A DNA stretch of 64,000 bases from Sceloporus undulatus. Taxonomy: Eukaryota > Chordata > Lepidosauria > Squamata > Phrynosomatidae. Below the pieces are notes generated by a model, which was given only the letters and a program-made list of their open reading frames with translations, ran no database searches and was not told where the DNA came from. A program made the translations under genes and the position numbers. The stretch covers positions 115,647,437 to 115,711,436 of the forward strand of contig NC_056527.1 of assembly GCF_019175285.1 (NCBI RefSeq), written 5' to 3'. Position 1 is the first letter of the stretch; each line of letters begins with the position of its first letter. Of this stretch, positions 1-9,079 are shown in pieces.

Positions 1-464
<464 letters not shown>

Positions 465-476
465 CTACGGGCCTGG

Positions 477-709
477 TATTTATACACTTTTTCCGCTGCT
501 GTGATTGGTCAATAACAACAGCCAATGGCTAGACTTGAAGCTCCCGCGCTGCTCAGTGATTGGCCGCGATGTACAAAACCGGCGTCTCCTTCAGCCTCCC
601 CTGTCTCCTCACTGTGGGCGGGGTTCTATTCAGGAAAGAAAAGGTTTTTAAATGTCCCGCGCTGTTGTCCGATTGGTCAAGCCCTGTTTCCGCTTTTCTC
701 TCGTCCAAT
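477..709 (-). promoter_or_regulatory. Histone H3 promoter: TATA box and a run of CCAAT boxes
   Basis: Reading toward the H3 gene on the minus strand, TATAAATA lies at 477-484, about 80 bases upstream of the start codon. CCAAT boxes follow upstream: 504-508 (minus), 522-526 (plus), 559-563 (minus), 672-676 (minus) and 705-709 (plus). CCAAT boxes bound by NF-Y are standard in replication-dependent histone promoters. The mixed orientation, and the two distal boxes 190-230 bp from the TATA, would suit a divergent promoter, but no second histone gene is found to the right. Confidence 0.8.
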
Positions 710-1260
710 CAAAGCGGCAATCGATGTCACAGTCTCGATCCTCCTGAGTTTCGTAGAGCTCTGTATGGGAGGAAGTAAACCGTCATGGTTGTGGATCTGA
801 TCACAATGGAAAGTATTGAAACATTTTAAAGACTTCTAAAAGAAAAGGAGGCAGCAAAGTGGCCGGAGAAAGTGGTCTAAGGCCTTGGATAAAGAAAGGG
901 TCCAGTTTATCTGTGAGGTTTGGGTTTGAATCCCACTGGTGTCAGCGTCCATTTTTATCTGAAGTCAGGATTGTCGCCAGTTTTCCAAAGTGTAAACTTT
1001 AATCCTGCATTCTCTCCGAACGTGATGGAATAACTATCAGTATAGAGAGGGTTTTGCACACAAACTGCAGCATTTTGATCGCAGTGCATTTAATTGTTGA
1101 TAGGAAAACACGAGGATGTTTATAAAAGGCGGACTGTTTCTCGGAAATAGACCAGTTCCTTCTGCTGTTTAACTCTATTTGTCGTGGATAGATAAATCTG
1201 ATTCAGCTTTAAAATCCAATAAAGTGTTGTCAAGCCGGATCATTTCTGCAGTGTGGCTTT
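710..1260. other. No gene seen; AT-rich spacer right of the H3 promoter
   Basis: No histone fold, tRNA or recognisable repeat was found here on either strand. Open frames are short and have no recognisable similarity. Confidence 0.5.
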
Positions 1261-1485
1261 TTATATTTGCTATCTTATTTGTATTCCATTTCCCCCAAAA
1301 AACTGGGACTCAACGTGGCTTACAGTACAATTAAAGACATTACAAATATTAATACTGCAATAATTTAATTCCATTTCAATGTACTATTTTTGTATGCTTT
1401 TAATTGTACTTTTTTATAATGTCGTGAACCGCCCTGAGTGCGGGATACAATAACAACAACAACAATAATACAAAGGTGAAGCATT
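1261..1485. repeat. Two LINE/retroposon 3'-end fragments (L2-like)
   Basis: Bases 1261-1345 read on the minus strand as the 3' end typical of squamate L2 LINEs (TTGAGTCCCAG, then GGGGGAAATGGAATACAAAT). Bases about 1385-1485 read on the plus strand as another retroposon tail (GTGAACCGCCCTGAGTGCGG followed by a CAA/TAA repeat). Similar tails recur through the window at about 9080, 18660, 25590, 37780, 51000 and 61780. Confidence 0.5.
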
Positions 1486-1489
1486 AAAA

Positions 1490-1625
1490 CAGAAATAAAT
1501 TAAATTGGATCCCTTCTTCCTCAAACCAAAATGCACAAAATACATGATGCAAGCTTCCGAAGCTCCAGAGGTTTCTCCATCAGGCAAAGATGCTAAAAAG
1601 GGTTGCAATTGTGGAAGATGTTCTA
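1490..1625 (-). mobile_element. Penelope-like retroelement fragment with hammerhead-like motif
   Basis: On the minus strand the sequence reads GCCTGATGGAGAAACCTCTG, then GAGCTTCGGAAGCTTGCATC, then TTTTGTGCATTTTGGTTTGA. Near-identical words occur at 2680-2800 and 8180-8275. The CTGATGG, hairpin, GGAA-like order resembles the hammerhead ribozyme core (CTGATGA, stem II, GAAA) known from Penelope-like elements. The family call rests on memory of squamate repeats and is moderate. Confidence 0.45.
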
Positions 1626-1765
1626 GGCATTCCTAACATTCAGCGTGTTTTCCCTCTTTAAGATACCTTTTAAAATTATAACACTGGAAAAACTTCAGGT
1701 TTCTCTGATGCCCCAAATTAATATGGACTCAATTTCCTAGCATTAATTAAAAAGGTCTGGCATTT

Positions 1766-1837
1766 CTCCCCGTCGGGGAATCGAACCCCGGTCTCCCGCG
1801 TGACAGGCGGGGATACTTACCACTATACTAACGAGGA
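1766..1837 (-). tRNA. tRNA-Asp (GTC)
   Basis: The minus strand reads TCCTCGTTAGTATAGTGGTA through GTTCGATTCCCCGACGGGGA(G), 72 nt, with the GTC anticodon in CCTGTCACG, a B box GGTTCGATTCC and a closed acceptor stem (TCCTCGT with ACGGGGAG). No intron and no encoded CCA. A run of A on the plus strand at about 1749-1753 gives the T-run terminator for RNA polymerase III. Confidence 0.95.
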
Positions 1838-2094
1838 GATCGCTGAGCGGAGCCCTTTCCCAGGGCCATTTGGTGATATGCTAATGACACAAATGAGTCA
1901 TCTTGTCTTTGTCCTAATTGGCTGGCCTGCTTCCATTGCATGCCCAGGGCTCACGGGTCAGAAGGCTGCAATCTGCACAAAAGGAATACCTCTCCCCCTT
2001 GACTTGGGAGATAGATTCACTGAACATTGCAGGGCTTACTGCTAAAGCAAAGGAACAAGGAATGTAACTGCATTAGGAAATATGCAGGGGTAGC

Positions 2095-2680
2095 TGTGTT
2101 GGCCAATTAACAAACGCAAACAAAAATCCATCAGTGACACCTTTATTGGCCAACAGAAATGCACAAGTATATTGTGTGTGTGTGTGTGATATATAATATA
2201 CTATACACACATACACATCTATTATTATTATTATTATTATTATTATTTATATAGCACTGTAGATACCTTCATTGTCCAACCAAAATACACAAGTATATTG
2301 TATGTATGTATATATACATATATAATATATATAAAATATACTATAATACACACACACACATATATAATATCCATCAGTGATACCTGTATTGGCCAACCAA
2401 AATGCACAAGTATATTTTGGGTGTGTGTGTGTGTGTGTGTGTGTATACACTTGTGCATTTTAGTTGGCCAATAAAGGTATCACTGGTGGATTTTTGTTTG
2501 GCCAACCAAAATGCACAAATACACACACACACACACACACAGAAACATATGTATGTATGTATACACACACATACACACAATATACTTGTGCATTTTGGCT
2601 GGCCAATAAAGGTATCACTACTAGACTTTTTGTTTGCATTAGGAAACGTAGGTGTAACGCCATGAAGGTAAATCCAATAA
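2095..2680. repeat. Composite array: recurring 'GGCCAATAAAGGTATCA' module with CA/TG microsatellites
   Basis: The module TTGGCCAATAAAGGTATCAC plus ACTTGTGCATTTTGGTTGG recurs at least six times in both orientations (near 2140, 2270, 2385, 2460, 2500 and 2590). The copies are separated by (CA)n, (TG)n, (ATT)n and (AT)n tracts. The same words occur in Penelope-like fragments elsewhere in the window, so this looks like an array of one element's tail that has co-amplified with microsatellites. Open frames here are only translated dinucleotide repeats. Confidence 0.6.
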
Positions 2681-2800
2681 CATCCAAACAATGATACCTT
2701 CATTGGAATAACCAAAATGCAGAATTCCTTGTTGCAAGCTTTCAAAGTCACATTGGCTTCTTTATCAGGCAAACAGGAGAAAGAAATTGAAGATGTTAGT
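2681..2800 (-). mobile_element. Penelope-like fragment with hammerhead-like core
   Basis: The minus strand reads GCCTGATAAAGAAGCCAATG, then TGACTTTGAAAGCTTGCAAC, then AAGGAATTCTGCATTTTGGT. The order CTGATAA, a GAAGCC-type hairpin and GAAA matches the layout of a hammerhead ribozyme core, with changes from the consensus. Bases 2801-3545 hold no recognisable gene. Confidence 0.45.
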
Positions 2801-3545
2801 CCTAGGCCTGCATTTTCTGTTTCTGGTCTTAGTTCAGATGGCACAGAGCTAGGGACTTTACCATGAAGGTAAAGTCATGTATAGACCTTAAGCCCAAGAT
2901 GTGTTTCATAGGATAAGTTTATGCTAAGGAAATTTTTTAAATTAAATTAAAATTAAGGAAGATATAAAATTAAAGTATGCAAAGGAAAAATTGATAACAC
3001 CAGAGATATGTGTGTGTTTGTGAGTTTGTGTGTGTGTCTGCTGCCACAGATGATCGCCCTCAGAAACAATGACTCCTGTAACACAACTGCACAGCGTCAT
3101 CATGCAAAACAGACAACAATGCAGTCATCTCTTCCCTCCTCCTCCACAAAGATGCCTTCCATTAAAGCCACAGTACAAAACTCTTTGTTCAAACATATAT
3201 GTAGATGAATCAAAGGAGGTATTCAAAATCACTTTCTTTGAACCATCTACATACAGTTTGGAACAGAGAGATTTGTCCTGCAGCTTTCATGGAGTGCATT
3301 TTTGTGCAGAAGGGAAAAGACGATTACATAGTTGTCTATTTTGCATGAGGATGCTTTAGGATCTTTGCTATTTGTGCCCAAATATTTATTCATACTGATT
3401 TGGATGGGATCTCCAAGGAGTCCTCCACTCTCAAAGTGAGTCCATTCCACCCTCTTGAGTTGCTCAAGGTCTACTCAATATTTACTCCAATCTCTCTTCC
3501 TGTGATTTGATTCCATTGGTTTGGGTCTTACCCTCCTGATAAGTA
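2801..3545. other. No gene seen
   Basis: Low-complexity AT-rich stretch at 2930-3000 and a TG-rich patch at 3008-3045. Nothing else is recognisable on either strand. Confidence 0.4.
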
Positions 3546-3640
3546 CAGTTGGCCCTCTTTATCCACGGATTTTTTTACCCATGGATTCAAACATCCATGG
3601 CTTGAAAATACTCCAAAAAAGTATAAATTGCAAATAGCAA
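3546..3640 (+). mobile_element. Tigger/MER2-like MITE, left end only
   Basis: CAGTTGGCCCTCTTTATCCA starts right after a TA at 3544-3545, followed by CGGATTTTTTTACCCATGGA. This is the typical terminal inverted repeat of MER2-type Tigger (Tc1/mariner) elements. A second copy of the same family lies at 58889-59100. The match stops near 3640 and no right terminal repeat was found. Confidence 0.6.
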
Positions 3641-3911
3641 TAAGCTGAGGACAAAAAGGGAAACTAGAGGAGGAGACAGAAGCTGGGACATTTTAAAAGC
3701 AGCTGAAAAAATAATGGGATGACAAAGGATCAATTGGGGCTTATCCCTGCCAGATTGGTACAGATTGGAGCATATGTTTTCATAGATGAGCAGAAATTCA
3801 GATATACTAATTTTTAGACGATCCACATATGTTCATAAACATGCTGTGACATAACAATGGTCAGCCCATGCGCGCAAGAGTTTTCACCGCCTTCACAAAT
3901 AATGTTTAACC

Positions 3912-4010
3912 ATAGTTTTCTGTGGGTTTTTTGGCCTCCGTGGCTGCATTCTGGAAGAATTTATTCCTGATGTTTTGCTGCATCTGTGGCTGGCATCTTC
4001 AGAGGTGAGA
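3912..4010 (-). mobile_element. Penelope-like fragment, second subfamily
   Basis: The minus strand reads CTGAAGATGCCAGCCACAGA, then TGCAGCAAAACATCAGGAAT, then a GGCCAAAAAACCCACAGAAA end. Related copies occur at 4342-4469, 16610-16712 and 44035-44207. The block TGCCAGC...GCTGGC forms a stem between CTGAAGA and (G)AAAC, which resembles hammerhead stem II. Confidence 0.5.
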
Positions 4011-4130
4011 CATTTAACCTTCTCTGACAGAGAGCTCTGGTGCCACATTAAATTACAATTCCCAGGATTCCCTAGCACTGAGCCAGGGCAGTTAAAGCAG
4101 TCTCAAACTGGATTATGTCTGTAGTGTGTT
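4011..4130 (+). mobile_element. Palindromic squamate MITE fragment (half copy)
   Basis: Contains CTCTGACAGAGAGCTCTGGT, then ATTCCCAGGATTCCCTAGCA and GGGCAGTTAAAGCAGTCTCA. This is the right half of the palindromic element seen whole at 10068-10262 and 19347-19565. Confidence 0.6.
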
Positions 4131-4341
4131 TTGGACCTAACAAATAAAGACTTGAGACTACGAAAGCTCGTGCCACCAACATCTTTCTTCCAGTTAGTCT
4201 CAAGGGTATGTGCTGCAAGATCCTTTTGCATGGTAAACCTTGTTTTCCTTGGCACAAAGTAATATCGGTGGTGGTCAGTTTGACTTGAAGTCAGGTTATC
4301 CAGAGAGGTGACTTCTCTGGTGTATGCCCTACAGGCCTTAC

Positions 4342-4469
4342 ATTGTGAAGTCGAAGGCTTTCATGGCCGGCACCCATAGTTTTTTGTGGGTTTTTCAGGC
4401 TATGTGGCCATGTTCCAGAAGAGTTGTTCCTGACGTTTCGCTTGCATCTGTGGCTGGCATCTTCAGAGA
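4342..4469 (-). mobile_element. Penelope-like fragment, second subfamily
   Basis: On the minus strand CTGAAGATGCCAGCCACAGA, TGCAAGCGAAACGTCAGGAA and then GCCTGAAAAACCCACAAAAA and CCGGCCATGAAAGCCTTCGA. The GAAACGTC word next to the TGCC...GC hairpin is the best hammerhead-like match of this subfamily in the window. Confidence 0.55.
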
Positions 4470-5500
4470 ATGCCTTACATTGATCTGGGGGCAATATTGC
4501 TGAACAATGTCAGCCAAAGGGCTACTGGAGAAGGAGGATTTTTTTAGTGCCGGCATCTCATCTACGAAAGACCTTCCCTAGAAAGACTCATCTAGTACCT
4601 ACATTGGAGTCTTTTCATTTTTTCCAGGTTAAGATCTCTCAATTTCTCCCCACTTTATCACCTTTCGTTTTTTAAAAAGAAAAATGGGATTTTATCCTTT
4701 GTTGTTGCTGATACTTAATTTTTATTGTTTGGTGTTTAATCCCCCCAACTTTCCTTTTTGGTTTGTTTTCTACTGTATTTGCACAGCATACAGCCTTCAT
4801 CTTATTTTTGTTAACCACCCAAAAGGCTCCAGCATCTGGGAAGGTTTTTCTTAAAAAAGGTATTTGCAAATAAGCAAATAAATTCCTATCTTTTGTTTTT
4901 GTAGATCAGTTGTCCAGAAGAAGCACAGTCTGCTGCATGCACTGGAAACTGCTTTTGGAGAGGAGGAAAAACTACAGCAGCCAAGTGTCTCTTTTGTGAT
5001 GGTCAGCATTTTCTGAAACCAGAGTCTCTCCAGGGGACTAATTACAACCTCAATTTCAAAACCTTGTTCTGGTAGACCCCTCTTCTGTCCCATTTGTGGC
5101 TTCCTTGTCAGATCTCCAGCCTTCATCACCTGACAGTCTCCTTATCGATTTTCCCCCAGAAGAAAAAAGCCTCCTTATCAGCTGTGCTACTTGACTCCAT
5201 TCAACCAGCGATTGCCACAAAATTATCAGGCGCAAACCCTCCCAACCTTCACCACCCAGAAGCCAACATTCCCGGGCACCTCTTCCAAGGCTTTCCCTGG
5301 CCATTTCTTTCAAAACAATTTTGCTATTTTCCACAAAAAGCAAAAGTTTGCAAATTTTCAGGCAGAAAGAAGAGGCAGAGGCTGCGTTCTTTCTGCTTTC
5401 ACGGGCTCCTTTGGCTTTTTCGGGGCGTGGAAACCGGGTCCCCTGATGGCCCAGATCCTCCTCCTGGATCCCTCCAGGTTTCAAAAAGATCCGTGGAAAG
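4470..5500. other. No gene seen upstream of H1
   Basis: An open frame of 146 codons (5094-5534, plus) and one of 142 codons (5056-5484, minus) overlap here. Neither shows recognisable similarity, and they end just before the H1 promoter. No repeat family recognised. Confidence 0.45.
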
Positions 5501-5535
5501 AATTTTAATTAATTGGCTATTTTGTGTCGCTTAAG

Positions 5536-5640
5536 AAACACAAAAAGTGGCCGCAGGAGCAGCCAGGAGAGGCTCTGGGGCTGTCAAAGCAGCCTGCAGG
5601 AAACTGACCAATCAGCGCGCAGCTCCTCCCCTATAAATAG
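5536..5640 (+). promoter_or_regulatory. Histone H1 promoter: H1 box, CCAAT box, TATA box
   Basis: AAACACA (the H1 box) lies at 5536-5542, CCAAT at 5608-5612 (ACCAATCAGCGCGCAG) and TATAAATAG at 5632-5640. Order and spacing are those of replication-dependent H1 genes, where the H1 box and CCAAT box give S-phase expression. The start codon follows 70 bases after the TATA box. Confidence 0.9.
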
Positions 5641-5709
5641 CGGCGCCAGCGCTCCCCTCGCGTTCAGTTCGCAGATCGCTAGCGAAGAGAGAGCATCGCC
5701 AAGAAGAAG

Positions 5710-6321
5710 ATGGCAGAAGTAGCGCCCGCCGCCGCCGCTGATGTTTCAGCCGCTCCTGCTTCGAAGGCTCCCGCGAAGAAGGCAGCCGCTGCAAAGGCTC
5801 GCAAGGCCTCCGGCCCCAGCGTCACGGAGCTTTTGACTCAAGCAGTCTCGGCTTCCAAGGAGCGCGGCGGAGTCTCCTTAGCCGCCCTCAAGAAGTCCCT
5901 AGCTGCCGCCGGTTACGACGTGGAGAAGAACAACAGCCGCATCAAGCTGGGCCTGAAGAGCCTGGTGACCAAAGGGACGCTGGTGCAGACCAAGGGCACC
6001 GGCGCCTCGGGCTCCTTCAAGCTCAACAAGAGCAAGGCTGAAGGGAAAGAGAAGCCCGCCAAGAAGAAGCCCGCCGCCGCTTCCAAAGTGAAGAAGCCCG
6101 CCGCCAAGAAGGTCAGGAAGCCCATCACAGCCAAGAAGCCTGCCAAAAAGGTGGCCAAGAAGCCCGCTTCGGCCAAGAAAGCGGCGGCGGCCAAGAGCCC
6201 CAAGAAGTCCAAAGTGACTAAGCCCAAGAAGACTATCAAGAGCCCCGCCAAAGCAGTGAAGCCCAAAGCGAAGGCCAAGCCCAAGGCTTCCAAGTCCAAG
6301 GTCGCCCCTAAAAAGAAGTGA
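5710..6321 (+). CDS. H1: Linker histone H1, replication-dependent, complete
   Basis: Linker histone that binds the nucleosome dyad and entering and leaving DNA and compacts chromatin. One exon, 203 residues. Residues 1-34 are a short Ala/Lys/Pro N-terminal tail. Residues 35-108 are the winged-helix globular domain ([20 protein letters not shown], then [20 protein letters not shown] and [12 protein letters not shown]). Residues 110-203 are a tail of Lys, Ala and Pro with SPKK and TKPKK phosphorylation-type motifs. The length is slightly below that of human somatic H1 proteins (about 213-226). The start is the first ATG after the TATA box and gives the standard MAE.AP opening. A histone stem-loop follows the stop, so the mRNA is expected to be non-polyadenylated. 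The long antisense frames over this gene are composition shadows. Confidence 0.97.
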   Translation: MAEVAPAAAADVSAAPASKAPAKKAAAAKARKASGPSVTELLTQAVSASKERGGVSLAALKKSLAAAGYDVEKNNSRIKLGLKSLVTKGTLVQTKGTGASGSFKLNKSKAEGKEKPAKKKPAAASKVKKPAAKKVRKPITAKKPAKKVAKKPASAKKAAAAKSPKKSKVTKPKKTIKSPAKAVKPKAKAKPKASKSKVAPKKK

Positions 6322-6371
6322 GCGCTTTAAGCCCAAGACGGAGGAGGAGGAGGCTCGTCCTTTACCACAAC

Positions 6372-6387
6372 GGCTCTTTTAAGAGCC
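6372..6387 (+). terminator. Histone mRNA 3' stem-loop with downstream element
   Basis: GGCTCTTTTAAGAGCC forms the conserved 6-bp stem and 4-base loop, followed by ACCCA. It lies 50 bases after the H1 stop codon. A purine-rich AAAAGATGAAAT at about 6405-6416 fits the U7 snRNA-binding histone downstream element. The mRNA would be cleaved between the two. Confidence 0.93.
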
Positions 6388-6467
6388 ACCCAAATGCTCG
6401 ATATAAAAGATGAAATCACTTGGCATCCTAGTTTCAAAACGATTCCTACAGAACTTTTAGGGTATTG

Positions 6468-6545
6468 TTGGGACTACAACCCCCAGCATTCCTCGCCCTT
6501 GGCTCTGCTACCTGGGCATGCTGGGAGTTGTAGTCCAAACAAGAT
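6468..6545. mobile_element. hAT-type MITE core (palindromic)
   Basis: GGGACTACAACCCCCAGCAT and its near reverse complement ATGCTGGGAGTTGTAGTCCA flank a short centre. This inverted-repeat core recurs throughout the window (14628, 15440, 19990, 20185, 21215, 22276, 40490, 52800 and 60528). Confidence 0.6.
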
Positions 6546-6560
6546 CTGACTAGCCGATGG

Positions 6561-6772
6561 CCTGTTACAGACTGCCAAAATAAAGCTGCTTGGGGTCTTT
6601 GGAGGTATGCTGTTTAGATGATGCATACATTCTAAGAATCCAGAAGCTGCACCAAAGCTGCCCTCCAGTGCTTAGGAATGGAGAGTGGCTTTGGCGCGGC
6701 CTCTGGGCTCATTGAAATAGCATACCTCCAAAGAGGCCCGAAGCAGCTTTATTTTGGCAGTCTGGACTGTAA
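6561..6772. mobile_element. MITE with long terminal inverted repeats
   Basis: The left arm CTGTTACAGACTGCCAAAAT and AAAGCTGCTTGGGGTCTTTG, GAGGTATGCT is mirrored by the right arm, whose reverse complement reads CTGTTACAGTCCAGACTGCC, AAAATAAAGCTGCTTCGGGC, CTCTTTGGAGGTATGCT. Arms of about 55 bp flank a 100-bp centre. A non-autonomous DNA transposon; family not assigned. Confidence 0.65.
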
Positions 6773-6819
6773 CAGTAACCCATGGCGTAAAAATACGGGA
6801 CCTACTAAAACAAGTGAAG

Positions 6820-6990
6820 GTACTTTCCCATAGGGAAAGCATACTTGCCCATAGAGAATTATTTATGGGCTCCTTTTTGGGTGTTGAATGCTTTAGCACC
6901 CAGCCTCTATATCCTCTATGGGCAAATATTTTCTCATGATTCTCTATGGGCAAGTATGGTTTCGCTATGGGCAAATACTCTCCTTTGTTT
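6820..6990. repeat. Short inverted and direct repeats of a TATGGGCAA motif
   Basis: TTGCCCATAGAG, CTCTATGGGCAAATAT, CTCTATGGGCAAGTATGG and GCTATGGGCAAATACT recur within 170 bp in both orientations. The hairpin GGGTGTTGAATGCTTTAGCACCC-like core lies at 6878-6901. Probably the inner part of another MITE. Confidence 0.4.
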
Positions 6991-7165
6991 TAGCACATTC
7001 CCACAACAGCAACAGCATCGGTTAAAGCAGTACGGTTTTTAAACAAAATATGCTCCTAACTGCTTCAGATTAAAGCAGCCGCGTTTGTTTCTTCTGCCTG
7101 TTTGGCGTCCCCTCCCTGCTCTTCTCTATTGTGATGACGTTTTATAAAGGATTATTGATTTGGAC

Positions 7166-7247
7166 CGACGAGGATGGGATTCGAACCCCCGCGTGCAGAG
7201 CACAATGGATTAGCAGTCCATCGCCTTAACCACTCGGCCACCTCGTC
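7166..7247 (-). tRNA. tRNA-Ser (GCT)
   Basis: The minus strand reads GACGAGGTGGCCGAGTGGTT through GGTTCGAATCCCATCCTCGT(CG), 82 nt. The anticodon GCT lies in GGACTGCTAATCC, and a long variable arm is present as required for a class II serine tRNA. The acceptor stem GACGAGG pairs with CCTCGTC. No clear T-run terminator is visible within 20 bases downstream. Confidence 0.95.
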
Positions 7248-7331
7248 AGGGGCTCCGGCCCGTTTCCCCTCGCTTTCCTGGGCAGTTTTCTTCTATGTCC
7301 CAGGAATGTCTCTCCTGCTCTTCATAGAGAT

Positions 7332-7341
7332 NNNNNNNNNN
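7332..7341. other. Assembly gap (10 N)
   Basis: Ten unknown bases next to a TAA microsatellite. The true length is unknown. Confidence 0.99.
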
Positions 7342-7394
<53 letters not shown>

Positions 7395-7642
7395 TCAGAA
7401 GCAGAAATTATAGGTATGCGTCTGTGAGAGAGAGATGTGATACAAATATACATTTGTATGTTATACACACACACATATGTGTATATATGTATATATATAT
7501 CATATATATTTACAAATATGTGTGTGTAATTTTGACATATAAAATATTCGTGTGTGTATGTGTGTGTATCACACACTGTATAAATATGTGTGCATACCAC
7601 ATGTATATGAATATATACGTGCGTGTATATATATAATCACAA

Positions 7643-7679
<37 letters not shown>

Positions 7680-7715
7680 CGTGTGTGTATACACACACAC
7701 ACACATAGTATACAT
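7342..7715. repeat. Microsatellites: (TAA)n, (TG)n and (AT/GT)n
   Basis: (TAA)n at 7342-7394, then mixed TATG/TGTG tracts up to a (TG)n and (CA)n pair at 7653-7706. All open frames here are repeat translations. Confidence 0.95.
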
Positions 7716-7919
7716 ACTGCCTCTTTCCCTTTTTGTGCCATTTATGAGCCTAAGGTCAATATTTTTGGGGGGGCAGATGGAGGAATAAATTCATACACTT
7801 ATATAAGGTTTTTAAGTGCTTCTGTTAATCTTTTTAAATTGTATCTTATTTTTAAACAATTGATCTGTTTTAATACAGTAGTAGTTTAATTTCTTTTTAG
7901 TTGCCATTTTTGTAACTTT

Positions 7920-8110
7920 ATAATTGTATTGTGCTTTTAGACTGTAAGCTGCTTTGAATCGTAATTTTTTGGGGGGAAGGAGGGTACAAATCAATATAAA
8001 TGTAATAATAATAATAACAACAACAATAAGCCTCTCTGAGAGCCTTTCTGCCTGAAGAGCGGAGTATAAATACAGCAAATAAATAGATAAATAATTCCAT
8101 GACTCGAAAG
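7920..8110 (+). repeat. Two retroposon 3' tails in tandem
   Basis: GTAAGCTGCTTTGAATCGTA ends in an AATAATAAC repeat near 8020. It is followed by CTCTCTGAGAGCCTTTCTGC, GAAGAGCGGAGTATAAATAC and an AAATAAATAGATAAAT tail. Both have the layout of LINE/SINE 3' ends. Confidence 0.5.
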
Positions 8111-8179
8111 AGACAGGCCTATGAAACAATTACTTTTTGTTGCCATACCCTTTTGTTGTTGTTGTTGTTACAATAATAT

Positions 8180-8275
8180 CCCAAGTCCACAAAACAGTGA
8201 TGCCTTTTGTGAGACCAACCAAAGTGCACAAAATACATGTTGCAACCTTTTGACCACACTTTGGTTCTTCCAATT
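8180..8275 (-). mobile_element. Penelope-like fragment
   Basis: On the minus strand the words GTTGCAACATGTATTTTGTG, CACTTTGGTTGGTCTCACAA and AAGGCATCACTG match the fragments at 1490-1625 and 2681-2800. Confidence 0.4.
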
Positions 8276-8342
8276 AAGGGATCCCTGCTTTGTGGATTTG
8301 GGAGGATACTGTATTTTGGGACATGGCCAACACAATCCTGTC

Positions 8343-8456
8343 TGGGCAAGAAGTCACACTCTCTCAGCCTCAGAGGATGGCAATGGCAAACCCTCTTCAA
8401 GGAAATAGCAAGGAAAACCCCTTGATAGGGTCGCCTTAAATGACTTGGAGGCACCA
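8343..8456 (+). mobile_element. Sauria-type SINE, 3' part
   Basis: TGGGCAAGAAGTCACACTCT, CTCAGCCTCAGAGGATGGCA, AACCCCTTGATAGGGTCGCC and GACTTGGAGGCACCA match the body and BovB-like tail of squamate Sauria SINEs. The tRNA-like head is missing. Confidence 0.75.
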
Positions 8457-8613
8457 TTGTCTCATGTCTTTCTTGCACACTGTCACTTCTGAGCAACACA
8501 TTGTCAAAGGCGAGCCATGCAATGGGGGGGGGGGGGGTATCCTGCTAAATTTGTGTGTTTCCAAAAAAAGAGACAAAAAAAAGGGGGGGGGAGATAAAAA
8601 AAGTAGCAGCTTC

Positions 8614-8686
8614 TGCCGAAACCCGGGATCGAACCAGGGACCTTTAGATCTTCAGTCTAACGCTCTCCCAACTGAGCTATTTCGGC
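8614..8686 (-). tRNA. tRNA-Phe (GAA)
   Basis: The minus strand reads GCCGAAATAGCTCAGTTGGG through GGTTCGATCCCGGGTTTCGG(CA), 73 nt. The anticodon GAA lies in GACTGAAGATC. A and B boxes are canonical. A run of seven A on the plus strand just left of the gene gives a strong polymerase III terminator. Confidence 0.97.
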
Positions 8687-8888
8687 CGCCGGTGGCCAAG
8701 CTTTTTGATGCTGTGTGTAATAGAAAGAAGCTAATTGCTTGTTTTGGTTTCCTCCAGCAGTTGTTTCGTATTTCTCCTCCAAAGGGATGCAGGGCTTCGT
8801 TTTTGGCAAGTCTGTTTATTGTCAAAGATACAAAAGACCCAAGAAAGTAAAAACTGAGATTTAAAAACGAAATCAAAAGTGTCTTGGT

Positions 8889-8959
8889 TGCATTGGCCGG
8901 GAATCGAACCCGGGCCTCCCGCGTGGCAGGCGAGAATTCTACCACTGAACCACCAATGC
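8889..8959 (-). tRNA. tRNA-Gly (GCC)
   Basis: The minus strand reads GCATTGGTGGTTCAGTGGTA through GGTTCGATTCCCGGCCAATG(CA), 71 nt, with anticodon GCC in CTGCCACG. AAAA on the plus strand about 12 bases to the left supplies a short T-run terminator. Confidence 0.97.
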
Positions 8960-9079
8960 TCCTGCTCTTGTGGAAGGGAGCTTCCCCTTAGGCCTCTTTA
9001 GCTCAGCCATTGGGAAGTCCTGCTTCCTAAACGTCCCTCTGACTTGCTTTTCCAGCCTTTGCCAACATTTCCCCCCCCA

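Noticed and set aside
2243-2844. Several long open frames including one of 156 codons on the minus strand
   Set aside because: They translate CA/TG microsatellites and Penelope-like repeat text.
3641-3830. Possible further part of the Tigger-like element at 3546
   Set aside because: The sequence from about 3640 does not continue the family seen at 58889 and no right end was found, so the call was limited to the left end.
5056-5534. Overlapping open frames of 142-146 codons upstream of H1
   Set aside because: No recognisable similarity, no promoter or splice context, and they lie on both strands over the same bases, so chance is more likely.
5899-6336. Antisense open frames of 145 and 128 codons over the H1 gene
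   Set aside because: They are composition shadows of the Lys/Ala-rich H1 coding sequence and have Leu/Gly-rich, family-free translations.
8514-8590. G-runs near 8524-8537 and 8583-8590 as regulatory G-quadruplexes
   Set aside because: Single homopolymer-like G tracts beside the tRNA-Phe terminator; nothing beyond low complexity supports a function.
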